A stretch of 64,000 bases of DNA from Serinus canaria. Its lineage: Eukaryota; Chordata; Aves; Passeriformes; Fringillidae. Below the pieces are notes generated by a model. The model ran no database searches and was not told where the DNA came from. It saw only the letters and a program-made list of their open reading frames with translations. A program made the translations under genes and the position numbers. Below, piece after piece: positions 37,101-49,539 of the stretch. Location of the stretch: NCBI RefSeq assembly GCF_022539315.1, contig NC_066313.1, forward strand, positions 70,125,934-70,189,933, written 5' to 3'. Numbering within the stretch: position 1 is the first letter of the stretch; each line of letters starts with the position of its first letter.

Positions 37101-38885
37101 TGAAGGTGATTCTCTTCGTGGAAGGAATTTCTATGAGAATAAACATATGGAGGAATGGTTTGTATAATTCATATGAATTAATGAATCTCTGATCTTCACA
37201 CGAAATTTCAGATTTGCATTTGTGGGAATTGAGGAAGATGATTCTGGTTTGATTGTGGTTTCACTTACCTTTCTCCTCAGGAGGTGCATTTGCTGCAGTC
37301 AACAATCCTACTAAAAGTATGTGAAAAAATTGAACATTTTACTTAGCTAAAATATGTGTAATAGCCAAAAATATCTTGTAGCATTTATATGGCTGTGTCC
37401 AGCTGCTACATATTTTAAGGCAACCTTGAAATTATCTGAAATTATTCCTATTCTAGGAAGTGCAAATGAAATATGAATACAATTGAAATGACAATGTAAT
37501 TGAATAATATTACTAGTTGTTCTTTTCTTATTATAAATCTAGACAGAAAAATGCTGCTTTTAAAATACGCCATGGGCTTTATTCTTTGTGAAGAAAATCA
37601 CTGCTATCCTGAATTTATAGGATCACCAATCACATTCAGAAGTGATGTTTTTTTAAAAGGCTGAAAGATGACTAAGAATGACTAAATTATATTTTTGGTT
37701 TTAAGAAGACTTTACTGTTGCTTGATGCAAAAAAAATTTTTTTTGAACCAATACCATTAAAAATTTCTGTGTTTAATTACACTATTTTGATTTTTAGAAT
37801 AATTTCTAATCAATTAAAGTTCTCTTCCAGATTTTCAAATTGAAAAAAAAAAAATTAATAACATTCATGATGTTATGAATCAAACAAATTAATTTATATT
37901 AGTTGCATATTATTTCATCAAATGTTGGAGTGAGTTATCACAAGGTTGAGAGAAAAGTGATGAAATAATATCTACCTATAAGGTCCTTCCTTTGCTCTGG
38001 AATTTTGTTAATGTACAATCTTCTTCTCTGGGGCAGCTTCTTATTCTGATAACCAGAATACCTTGGTTTTCTAGACCTTTAAAGATTATTCAGATATATT
38101 TCAAAAAATGTAATGAGCAGTTGGTTAGGAAATGTCTGTAGAAAAGAGGCATACACTTCAAAGATTTTTGCATTTCTGTAAAAATAATTACCTTTCTTCA
38201 TATCATTCTTAAATGAAAATATACATCCCTGTAGGATTCTTGGAATACATTTTGGATAAGTAAAAAAAATATAAACATTATAGATAAAGAAAAAATCCTG
38301 TTTAATTACAGAATTTCTGGTTTTGATACAAGTACATCATCAGATTTTAAAGATAATAAGGAAAAATAGTTAAATTCTGTACACTTTATTTGGCTTCTAT
38401 GATACCTTGCCTTGTGTCTCATTGCATACTTTTCCACTTTACTGTACCAATTCAGAACTGCTTTTGTTGTACTGATAAAAGAATATTTGAATTAAATCCT
38501 ATTCTACATTATTAACCAATAACACTTGTTGAACTTAAATGACAAAACATTTTTCTTAATTTTATGCTGACAATGGCTGAAAAAATAAAAGTAACTTGTT
38601 TTCTATTGCTCAGTTTCTTCTTCTTTTTTTTTTTTTTTAAATAATAGTTTTGTGATTTTCAGGGTCTCAGGTAACAACATGCAAAAATCTTTGTAAAATA
38701 AGTCTGAAGAAAATATTTAAAAGATTAGACAAAGTCAACAAGTAGATTTTGAATATTTCTTTTTACTATTTGTGAGTTACATATAGTATCAAAAGTGAAA
38801 GAAAAAAATTACATGAAAAGCATTTTATTTATTATGCCTTAACAATTTTATATTTTTCTTTATCTATTGAAAATATTTTTTCCAA

Positions 38886-38887
38886 AT

Positions 38888-38927
<40 letters not shown>
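38886..38927. repeat. (TA)n microsatellite with one phase shift
   Basis: A 42-bp alternating TA tract interrupted once by an AA (tataatat), flanked on both sides by 'attgaaaatat'-like sequence (38867-38877 and 38931-38941). Confidence 0.93.
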
Positions 38928-38931
<4 letters not shown>

Positions 38932-39594
38932 TTGAAAATATATTATCAAAAACTACTGATTAGTTCCTAGGCTAATTACTGCCAGTTTTGAATTTTAAAA
39001 TTATCTTTAAAAATTCATTAAATGACCTTGTAAAGTAGTTTTAAAAATTAACTCCTAAATAGTTTTCCATGTTCACTCTTATAAGGATAAAAAAATAAAA
39101 TTTTGATCTTTAATTTCAAAGATAAACATCTCTTAATCATTTATGGATTTTGAAGCTATCTCCAACAGATTAAAAAAAAACCAAAACCAAACAACACAAT
39201 AACAACAATAAAGCTCAGTATAGTCCTGTAAGAATAATACTTAATAAGTTAAGTAAGAGTTACAACAGAATAATTATGCCCAGTTTTCCTAAATTGCATG
39301 TTTTCCTCAGCATCACTCCAAGACCTGTTTCTCTTTCTTCATGATGGACTCAATCTCTTTGTTTGCAAGCAACAGGATCAGATTCTTAACCAAGAAACCC
39401 ACTGGCTTCTTGACAACCTCTACAGTCTTGAGCAGTTTGTGTCTGGTTTATTTATAAGGAAAAAGGATATGGATGGAATAGAAACTTAATTTGAGTAATT
39501 TTCTATAGATAAGAGTTGGAAATTTATCAAGAAATATATTTTATTTGAAGATACATATTAAAAAATGTATACGCATATGTGTATGAATACATGA

Positions 39595-39598
<4 letters not shown>

Positions 39599-39635
<37 letters not shown>
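39599..39635. repeat. (AT)18 microsatellite
   Basis: A 37-bp AT array preceded by two 'atgaatacat'-like units. The open frames across it are rich in Tyr-Ile repeats and are artefacts. Confidence 0.94.
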
Positions 39636-39638
<3 letters not shown>

Positions 39639-39990
39639 AAGGTGATGCTTGTCTTAGATTTTCACATAAAAACAGGTTACACATATTTATGTGTTTATAA
39701 TTTGTGTAACTATAGCACACTAGCATTTAGAAGTCCCAGCATGATTAGATATACTTTGGGTGAAGTTAAAAAGAAGGATTTTTTTAAAAAAGAAATTGCT
39801 ATTTATTAATCTTGGTTTTTTGTTTGTCTTTTTTTTTTTTTAATTTAAACCTATGTTCACACTCTCAAATGAATTGGAAGCTGTAGCAACTACAAATGTA
39901 AAAAAGTTATTGCATGGATTTAATGTCCAAGTATTAGTTTTCTACTTAGAAAATGTGCTATTTTTGTAATCTGTGATGCAGTGGAGTGCC

Positions 39991-40600
39991 ACAGGATAGC
40001 AGAATAGTTGAGGTTGGAAGGAACTTTGGGATGTTATCTAGTCCAGCCACCCTGCTCAAGGATGGTCACCTAGAGCCATTAACCCGGGACAGTGTACACA
40101 TGGGTTTTGAAAATCTCCAAGTATGGATACTTTCTGTGAATCTCTCTGTGAAACCTGTGCCAGATCTTGGTAACCCTCACTAAAAAAAAAAAAAAAAAAA
40201 ATACAAAAGTTTCTTTATGTTTAGCTAGAGCCTCTTGTATTTAACTTTTTGACTGTTGCCTCTAGCCCTGTCACTGAACAAGACTGAAAAAGGCCTGACT
40301 GCATTCTCTTTTCACCTTCTCTTCAGGTATTTATACATATTAATAAATTTGCCCCACTCTTGTCTGCAGGGCAAACTGTCACACACCTCTTATCCTTTTC
40401 TCATAGGAGAGGCGCTCATTCATCTCACTGCCTTGTCATCCATCCCATACATCACCATTTTTCTATGTGAGAATCTCATGGAGTGCAGTGTCAAAGGCAT
40501 TATTGAAGTCCAGGTAAACAGTATCCTCTGCTCTCCTTCATCTACGAGGGCACTCATGTTCCTACCAGTGGAAATGTCTATGCCAGGATTAGACACTAGC
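39991..40600 (-). mobile_element. CR1 LINE, minus strand, with internal gap
   Basis: A minus-strand CR1 copy whose 3' end is at the left ('agaatagttgaggttggaag', 40001-40020). The left part (39991-40420) matches the CR1 3' end and C-terminal coding region; on the plus strand it contains 'ctagtccagccaccctgctcaa', 'gaaaatctccaag' and 'tatttatacatattaataa'. An 18-20-base A-run at 40182-40201 interrupts it. From about 40465 the match resumes much further upstream in ORF2, at the reverse-transcriptase segment coding the 'YLDFNNAFDT'-like motif ('tgtcaaaggcattattgaagtccagg' on the plus strand). The intervening part of the reverse transcriptase is therefore deleted. The right-hand boundary is approximate. 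Confidence 0.88.
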
Positions 40601-43600
40601 TAAAAAAAATTACCAAGTGTTTATTAATCTTTATAACCCAAAAGAGTATACAGAAAATGGCACTTTGCACAGTTTCTGGAAAATAGGCAGAATACTCACA
40701 ATCAAAATAGAAGATATTTTCTCATCCTGCTTGTACTTTTAAAAATGAAAGATGAAAGAGTAGGTCATGCTTCTGTAGATATTTGTGTGTTTCAACTTTC
40801 CTGTTGTTCTTTACTGAAATTGAACTATTTCCATATTACTATCAGAATATGTAGGAAAAAAAAATAATTTTCTCTCAAAGTTTACCAAGAACTAGAGAAT
40901 GGTTGCTAGACACCTTTATCTTAGTGTTATTAATGAGGAAGTAGAGACACCTTTTGCTGAAAATCATAAATTTACCATGATGTTTTCCTAATGTTCATTT
41001 ATCCAGCTTGGGTAGAATGTGTCCCTCAAAAAATTACTCCCTGCAAAAAATATATCTAAAAGAGGAAAAGTGTACTCACACTAGCTTCTCTTGTCTGCAT
41101 GCAATAATCAGATGTTTGCAGATGTCCAAACCTCTCTCTTAAGGCAAATAAATATAGGCAAATAAGTCCTTTTTATGTCCAGCCACTAAAAAGGCAGTTA
41201 CATTTAAAGGATTTTTTGGGGGATAACTGACGGGTTTGTTACATATGCAAACCTTTATATATATATTTATTACATAAACAAATTTTATCTAAAGCAACTA
41301 TGCAGATTTACTAAAACCAGTTTTTATAATCTTACTGAAACCATACAGAACACATTTGTATCTAGTGGAATTTAAAAGTGAAAACAACTCAATTGTTTCC
41401 CTGCAATAATTAATGCTGTCATTTGACAGTATTTTGTTAATTATTTTAAAATGTTTTAAGAACTGTAAAAAACTACAAGAGAATCATACAAAAATATCTG
41501 GGTAGTACTAGTAATTAAATAGAATCAAAGTATTGCTGCATAATCCAAGTAAGAACTTTTTCATATTTCATAGAAATATTAAATTGACCAACTCTAACTT
41601 TTAGACAAGTAGCAGTCACAGAATAATAGTTGGTAAAGCACAAAGGAAAAGGTGAACATGCCCTACTCAGCTAAATCCTAGTCACCTAAATTTAATGAAA
41701 AGCAGAATGAGAAAAAGAAAGCAAGACCCTTACACGTAACACATACACACACACTTATATGTACATATATATATTTGAAATTTGGAGCATTTTAATGTTC
41801 ATTATTATCTTCAAGGGAAGTGTACTTATTTACCTTGTCCTGCTGTGTGCTATCCTATCCTATCCTATCCTATCCTATCCTATCCTATCCTATCCTATCC
41901 TATCCTTTTCTAATCATTGGAGCAATTAAATTAATACAACTTTGTATTCCTTTCAAGCACTTCTCCATATATTGATTACCATCAAGTCTGATCTCAGTTT
42001 TGTTGAGAAATTGACCCAAAAATGGGTCAAATTTATCATTATTACTTCCTGATTATCTATAGGTATGAATATATTTTTTCATAGTGTACCAAGAGACACA
42101 TGTTTGGTTAGGTGGATATTATTTTGCATTGAAGGAGTGTAACTAAGTGTTAGAAGGAAAAAAGTTTATGTACAGTCTTGCAACTGTAAGTTTCTTTTAT
42201 TTTTGGTAAAAATTTGTGAAAGGGAAAAAGAGGTTGATAAAAATCACCAGCCCTGAAATAAAAGACAGTATTAAGCTGAAGGAAGTTTCTGGAGTACAGC
42301 ATAAGGAAGTAGAGACTGGAATATATCAGGAACAATGCCTCTGAAGCATGAGCCAAGCAGAAAACACTAGAGAAGATCAAGGAAATAATCCATAGCTTCT
42401 CAATGGCAGTGGAAAGATCGTGAGACTACTAAAATACCAAATATCATTTATTCCATAATTGATAACAAAAGAGCAGACTATTCAAGGAAAGAATCAGCTT
42501 TGTAAAAAATAGGAGGTTCAGTTGTTTATTTCATTCTGTTTCACTGAGTAGATATGATTTTAAAGTTACTTTGTTTTAGCTGATATTCCAATAATATTGT
42601 TTTAGAGATACAAAGCTCCTCGATATTCAAAGCAATTTATGCCTCCATCAGGACCAGCTGTTCTAATCAATAGGTTAATAGGTGCCCTAGAATGAATGTG
42701 CAATCATCTGAAAAATCATTCCCTAGTGCCAAGAATGTAAAAATTATTTTCATAGTCATAGCATGATTTTCTCAGTGTTACTTAGCATGGTTAAAAATAA
42801 AATTTACATAATTAGAAAAAAAAGTAAAGTCAGGGTGAAATCCTATGTATATAAATATTCATGTAAGATTGTTCAGATTTTTTATTTAAAGTCCTGATAT
42901 TTATTAGGCTACACTTTTATTTTGTGATTAGATAGGGAAAGTGGGATTTATAGAAAAATGGACATACCATATGTCTGTCTAAGTATGTCTGTCTGATGCA
43001 AAAGGCAATGTGGTGTTTGGCCATGCAGTTAAATTGTCATAATGAAACATCTGGTGCTACAGGTTTCTCTTGGCTTGGTTGAGGTTTTTGCTGCCTTCTT
43101 TTTTTTAAAAGGTAAATTTTTTTTTAGAGATGTGTAATTTGAAGTAACAGTTGTTTCTCTTCTTTTTAATGACCTACAGACAACTGAATTTGTCTCTACA
43201 TTTACAAGAGACACTTTGGACTATTTCTATTACTATTAAGAAAATAGAAAAGAAGTTCAGGAGTGATGAAGATAAATATCTTACAGTGGCATGCAGAATT
43301 CAGCTAGAAAACCTACTTGTCAATATTAATCGACCTCTGCAAACCTGGTGTGTACTGAATCCACTGACTTTCAGTGTAAAGGCCACATTCTGATACCACT
43401 TTCAATGGCTAACACAAGTCCTCATGAATACTACTTTGCCAGTAAAGCCCATAAATTCCTTATAAATTATTTGGTTTCCTTTTTTTAATAATTTTTCAAT
43501 TTTTTAACTCTTCACTCTGACTATAGATTATCTAAAGTCTATTCAGTGTTTCCATATAATTTTGTAGTAAACAGTTTTCCACCAGCTATGTTATTTCCTG

Positions 43601-46341
43601 TATTTTCCCACAGCTGCTGGACAATATTTAGTTTTGTTAGATAGTCTTTTTCTCTTTCTTAGACTCTAAGATACTTATACCATAGACAACTAGCTCTGTT
43701 TCTGCAAACAAAATGAAGTGAGTGAAGCATTGATTCTGTTGTGAAGATGAATACCACATTTAATAGTATGTGTTCCACATCTAATATTATGAAAAGCTGA
43801 AAAAGCAGCAGTGAATCACAAAGGTTACTGATGGAGCGACATATTAAATTACCTCATTCATACAAAAAAATGAGCTGGTTTAATTTCTACCACACAATCT
43901 TTCATTTCTTTTCTCTCCATAGATTTTCTCTTGCTTGTGGAGAGTTACATCTTAGCAGAGTGATGAATAGTGAAAAGTTTTGATTCTTATTCTTATATAC
44001 ATGTCTGAAAAAAAGAAAGACGATGCAGTTTATCTTTAGTAGAGGTTTCTAACTCTGCTGTGCAATCAGCATATAATGACATGAGGGAATTCACAGATTT
44101 TTAAATAAATTTGGAAGCCAATTTAGATAGGCATTAGGAAGTACTCTCTTCTGTAGTTATACCATTATGCAGAGAAGAATGCAACATTTATTGGGTAGGA
44201 GAGAAACTAAGAAAAAGGAAGCTGGATTCTGTAGTCTAGTGCCAGAGAGACTGCCTCAAGATGGAAAAGTGCTTTTGTCTCATAAGTTCTTCCACTTTTC
44301 CATACGAATTTTATTCAGTAACTTTTAAATGCAAATACAAAAGTGTCCTTGAGGAGTAGGAGGATTCCCTTAACTGAAAATCTAGCATGTACAGTACTAA
44401 AGAGTAGTTAAAATACATGTACAGCACCAAAAGGTGTCACAAATGTTCCACTGAAGTGAAATCACAGGGTATAGCAGCCTACTGTCAAGGTAGTGGCTAC
44501 AAATCTCTCTGCACTACTTGACCTCGGAACCTGAATCATTAATCATGTTTACATACGTAGATTTAACTATTTCTTGTCATCCATTTAGTGCATATGCCCA
44601 TGGTCTTGTCACTGCCTGGGACTGCTTTCAGGATTTGATGCTGAGGCTGGGATGAGTGCTATACTTCTGTATATTTAATTCAGGTAATGCATCTCCTGCT
44701 GCTAAGACTGCACTTCTAAAGATCCTTGGCTAACTTACACTAGAGTGTTGACTCAAATGTTAGCACTGGGAGAAAAAAAACTAGGCTGTAGTACAATATA
44801 GACACAAAATAAATAGATACAATGTGTCTGTGAATAATTTTAGATTACATAGAGTTAATGTCAATCAGAGAAATGAGATTTTGAAAATCTCTGTGTGAGA
44901 AACAGAGCATAAAAAGTTGAAAAATTGAAGAAAGCTCAATGAATTACTTTAAACGATTATATGTCCTGATTTTGTGCAGTAGGAAAATTCTGTATCAAAT
45001 GAGTATAAGGTTCTTTGCAACTTACATACAATAGTGCCTTGAATATTTCTTTTTTTAAATATTTAACAAGAAAGAAAATGTACAGAGCTGTATGACATAC
45101 AGAACAATTTCACAACTCATTGATTGGAATAGTCTTGCACTTTGTTCTTCTGAGATTCAAAATGCAGATAGAAGAGTTCAAAGTTAAAATAAAATTGCCT
45201 TATTAATATGAATATTTCTATATTCAGAAGTCCTCCTGAGGATTATTAGAAGAAAATAGGAACATCATTATGGGCCATGTAAGAATGGAGATGGTAGATG
45301 ACGGATTAAAGAGAGGAGAGAGGTCAGAAGTGAAAAGTGAGAACTCTGAGTCATTTACATTAAAATAGTTGGAACCTTGTGTACAGAGGAAATTATGCAG
45401 AAATATCACATCAGGAGAAAAAAGTAGAGGGTCACAAAATGGAAGGGAATCAAGTGAGAGAGATGTTATGTGACTCAGGGTATAAAAGCTCTACCTCTGC
45501 GAAACTATGAGCCCAGACCTCTTACTCATACAGGCAGGTTTTCTTTTGCATCTTCTTTTATCTGACTGTGTATCCTAAGTTACGAGTACTTTTTCTTCAA
45601 AGACATATTATTCTTTACTCTGACATACAATTCTTTGGTCTTTGTCTATCTCATCCATGGTGTGGCAGATAAAAATGTTGCCAACTGAACCATTGTGGTC
45701 TTACTTGCAAAAGTGCTAGAAATTAGAAGAGGGATGGTAGTGAGAGCAATTTTTAGAACAGTAAGACTTGATCTATTATTATGCAACACTCATATAATTA
45801 TCAAAAATGGAGACCAACATATTGGACAATGTAAAATTAGAGAAAAGTTTTGAAAGTGAGATTTTTACATGCTTGAAAAGCACTGCACACAAAACAATGC
45901 TCAAGTACATTATTCACTGCAAATGGATTCAATAGGAGAGTTTGTACGGTAATGCATCCATAAAACATGTCATCCATGACATAATTACAAATATTAAGGG
46001 AAATGCATTTAGGTAGGTAGGAATGCCAGCATTCAAATGACTAAAATATTAGATTGAGTAAAAAATAAAGGAAACCTTGCAAGCAAGCCTAATATTGAAT
46101 TTCCCTTTGGGTAAAAGTAAATATGAGAGACAGTGAAATTTCAGAAATGTTCCAATCCAACAAAGCTTAGGGAAAAATTCGTCATAGATAAAGTTTAACA
46201 CTCAACAAAAGCTGATATTTTCAGCATATATAAAATGTATTTGCACCACCTAACAAACCAGTTTTTCTAATATAACTAACCTATGGCACAATATATATTA
46301 AAAAAACCAAAGGTGGAACTTATAGAAGAATAATTGTAAGC
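40601..46341. other. AT-rich region without recognised genes
   Basis: About 5.7 kb with no recognised gene or repeat family. It contains the (CTATC)n array at 41850-41905. An AP-1-like motif next to a TATA-like box at 45471-45488 is described as a weak lead. Confidence 0.6.
41850..41905. repeat. (CTATC)11 pentanucleotide microsatellite
   Basis: A 56-bp perfect array of the pentamer CTATC (equivalently TATCC). It is not adjacent to a recognisable CR1 3' end, so I treat it as a free-standing microsatellite. Perfect pentamer arrays of this size are usually polymorphic. Confidence 0.95.
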
Positions 46342-47416
46342 TGTATTGCCTTTGTGCAAGATGCTTTAGGGGGAGGGAGACTGGGTTTTGGTGATGTCTG
46401 TGTGTGCTACAGGGATGGCTTCTGTGAGAAGATGCCAGAAGTGTCCCGTATGTCAAAGAGAGCCAATGCCAGCTGGCACCATACACTAGTGACCAAGGAC
46501 AAGCCCATCAGGGACAGTAGTAAGGCCTCTGAGATAAGATGTCAGAAACCAGGGTACAAGAGCAATAGCAACCAGACATAAGAGTGAGAATATACAAAAT
46601 TAACAGGTCTCAAAACTCCAAGATCAGTGAAACTGGAGGGAGAGGAGGCGCTCCAGAGAGAAGATTCCCTTGCAGCCAATGGTGAAGACTCATGGTAAAG
46701 CAGCTGTCCTCCTGCAGATCATAGAGGTCCGTAGTGGATCAGAGATCCAACTTCAGTCTGTGGAGGACCCCACCCTGGAGCAAATTCATGACCAAAGGTA
46801 GTTCTGATCATGTGGGAGGTTTGTGCTGGAGCAGGTTTGCTGGTGGCAGGACCTGTGACCCTGCAGAAGACCTACAATGGAGCAGTTTGCTCCTGAAGAA
46901 CTGCACCCCATGGAAAGGGACCTGGAGAAGTTCATATAGAATTTCAGCCCAGTGGAAAGACTCAAACTGGAGAAGTTCATGCACAACTGTCTTCCAACAT
47001 GGAAGAGATCCCATGCTGGAGCAGCCCAGAAGTGTGAGGAGCACTTTCCCTGAAGAGGAAAGAACAGTAAAGATGTGTGATGAACTGACTGCAGGTGCCC
47101 ACTCCCCCTGCACCACTATATGGGCGGGCATAGTGAAAATTGGGAATGATGTTTAACCTGTGAAGAAGAAAGGAGTGGAGGGAAGTTATTTTTATGATTT
47201 TTATTTCTCATTATCCTTCTTTGATAATAAATTAAACAAATTTCCCAAGTTGAGGCTGGTTCAACCATGACAGTAATCAGTGAGTGATTTCTTCCCATCC
47301 TTATCCCAACCCACTACCATTTTATTATATTTCTTCTCCCCTGTCCAGTTGAGGATGACAAGTGATAGAACAGCTTTGGTGGGCACCTGGCACCCAGCCA
47401 GTGTCACCCCACCACA
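46342..47416 (+). mobile_element. Solo LTR, avian ERVL-type, about 1.07 kb
   Basis: A 1,075-bp LTR recognised from memory as an avian ERVL-type LTR. It opens at tgtattgcc, with 'gatgctttagggggagg' close behind, and closes at 'gtcaccccaccaca'. The middle holds several diverged copies of a module around 'ctggagcag' and 'ctgcagcc' (about 46640-47010), as is usual for this family. A polyadenylation signal AATAAA at 47226-47231 sets the plus orientation. Flanks are taagc (46337-46341) and taaac (47417-47421): a 5-bp duplication with one mismatch, the length expected for ERVL. No internal viral coding region adjoins it, so it is a solo LTR. The 140-codon open frame at 46734-47156 lies inside the LTR and is not a gene. 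Confidence 0.93.
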
Positions 47417-49206
47417 TAAACACAAACCTTAACCTGCAGTTGTGTATCTCTTCTCGTCTAGTATGTGAATCTAGGAAGGGAAAGTTGTTACCATGGTCTT
47501 TATCATTAGACTACCACAATTTCTCATTATACTCAGGCCTTCACTGTCACCCTCAGATAGAGTGGTTTGTTTTCTCTTGCTCTCCATCAAATAAATGTGA
47601 GGTTTTCATAGGTCACACAAAATCTCAATAAGTTGTGCACATCTGAGGGGACAAAGTCAGGTTTTCAAAGCCGTCATGGGAAGAAAACAAATGTTGGAGT
47701 CCCTTCACAGACAAGCCTTCATTACTACTGTTTGACCTTAAAAAAACCCAAACCAGTTATTGTCTCCTCAGAAGAATCACAGACCTCCCGTCTCTTCTCA
47801 GATCTCTCATTGATTCTTTATTTCACATACAAAATTTCTCAGTACTTTGGCCCCTGTGTCCTGAGTCCACTAGTCCCTGATAGATCAGATCTTGCCCTCT
47901 TCATTTTTATTTCAGACAAGTGTGTTGGCTTTGGCATTGCTACAGAAAGCATTGAAAGAATAAGCACCCCATTACTGGAATGAGGAATCATACTACCTTT
48001 AGTACAACTTCTGATTTTATACATTATTATTATTTCTGTGACACCAGGAAGAGCATAAAGACAAGCTTTCCCTTTCCTTCTTTTTCTTCTATCCTTCTGA
48101 GGTGTTCAACTGTTCTACTGCATTAAGAGAGAGAGATCCTTTTGCAGCTCAGCTCCCACCTACATTTGAATTGACACTGTGGACAATAATGTTGGGAAAC
48201 CAAAAAGCTGCCTCATCATTTCCTTGTCAGACAGGACTACCCTCCTTGCTAGTACTTGAAACCTGTGTCCAAACAGAGAAAACACAATCAGAAAAAACGA
48301 TATAGACATTTGTTAAAATTATCACATGAAAGGACTTTAGGATTTTGGAAGTAAATTAGCTAAAATTATTTCCATGACCACGTTTTTTCTTACCAATAAA
48401 ATAGAAGACAGAAGATATCTGGTAGTAACTTCCAATTTCATTGATGGTCATTTTTCTTGACAACTATGTTGCACAAAATTGCCCAGCAGGCATGTGATTT
48501 ACTGTGTGCTGGAACCCTAAATTATCTGCATTCCATTGTATAATGATGAATTTTATTTTACACCTCATGGAATTCCAGCAAAAGAGTACTGAATAGCAGA
48601 AACTCCCTATGTCTTTGAAATTTCCCTGGTCATTTTAGTATGCATTAAAAATTGTCTGAAATTATTGACTCAGTTATTAGGTATCTAGGTCCTTTGTTGC
48701 AGTTTGCTCAACAGTGTTGCTGCAGCTCTGAACTCTCTCTCACACAGAAGTTTCTGGCAGATTTTTCACACTGCTGTCTCTTAATATTCTTGTACAAAGT
48801 GGGCCAGAAAGACCTGGCATCCATGAAAAATCTTGGTTCCTTAAAAATATTATAAGTGATAAGATAAAAACCAATTTTCCTCTGGGAACATCTTTGGAAA
48901 ACCTACTGTTGAAAACATAAGCTCAAAAAATAACCTTGTGTAATGGGTACCATCAGGGAAATTGAAGGAGGTCAGTTTGCCAAAAGAGCTTTCTGCACCA
49001 AATTTTCTAATTTCATCATCAAATGGACTGCAGAGTAGAAATTGATTTTGTGTTCCCATTTTCCTTTCTGATCTTTTGGCCCTGGTTTAACATTCATACT
49101 TCCAAAATAAATGCTAAGCACTATGCTTTGGCAGCCTTAGGTTACTGCAGTATCCCCAAATTAGTCTGTCTTGTAGAAAGTCTAGGCAAGCAATTTCTAA
49201 ATAAGG
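47417..49206. other. Spacer without recognised genes
   Basis: About 1.8 kb between two LTRs. The open frame at 47633-47983 (116 codons) has no recognised motif and no supporting signals. Nothing else is seen. Confidence 0.55.
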
Positions 49207-49525
49207 TGTTGTGTTTTAATCCCAGCTGGCAACTAAGGACCACATAGCAGCTCGATCATGCCCTTCTCACCCCACCTCCTGGTCTTTGCTGGGATGTGGG
49301 AGAGAGAAAAGTGACAAAACCTGTGGGTTGAGATAAAGACAGTTTCATAGGTAAAGCAAAAGCCATGCACAACCCAAAGCAAAATGAGGAATTAATTCAC
49401 CACTTCCCTTGGACAGGCAAGCAGAAGTCCACCAAGAGTAACCATTACTTGGGAAGACAAACATTACCACCCCAAACAACCTCCCTTTCTCCTCCTTCCC
49501 CCAGCTTTATCTTCTGAATCTGTGG
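49207..49525 (-). mobile_element. Truncated LTR fragment, minus strand
   Basis: Same family as the LTR at 26547-27164 but inverted. The plus strand opens with 'tgttgtgttttaatcccagc' (the reverse complement of the LTR 3' terminus) and continues with 'gggttgagataaagacagtt' and 'acttgggaagacaaaca'. The match stops near 'cccccagctttat' (about 49510-49525), the position of the TATA region. Only the 3' part of the LTR (R/U5 and the end of U3) is therefore present. The break lies a few bases before the start of a CR1 copy. No target duplication can be identified because one end is missing. Confidence 0.87.
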
Positions 49526-49539
49526 AATAACTACAGATT

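Larger units (their letters stand above)
34196..39990. other. Very AT-rich region without recognised genes
   Basis: About 5.8 kb, among the most AT-rich of the window, especially 37.5-39.9 kb. No repeat family or coding gene is recognised. Two TA arrays are listed separately. One short stretch at 37281-37316 has strong splice-site-like borders and is discussed as a lead rather than annotated as an exon. Confidence 0.6.

Noticed and set aside
41850..41905. Possible interstitial telomere-like array
   Set aside because: The unit is CTATC/TATCC, a pentamer, not the vertebrate telomere hexamer TTAGGG/CCCTAA.
46734..47156. 140-codon plus-strand open frame
   Set aside because: It lies wholly inside the noncoding ERVL-type LTR and shows no protein motif.
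47633..47983. 116-codon plus-strand open frame between two LTRs
   Set aside because: No recognised motif, and no TATA, splice or polyadenylation arrangement that would support a gene.
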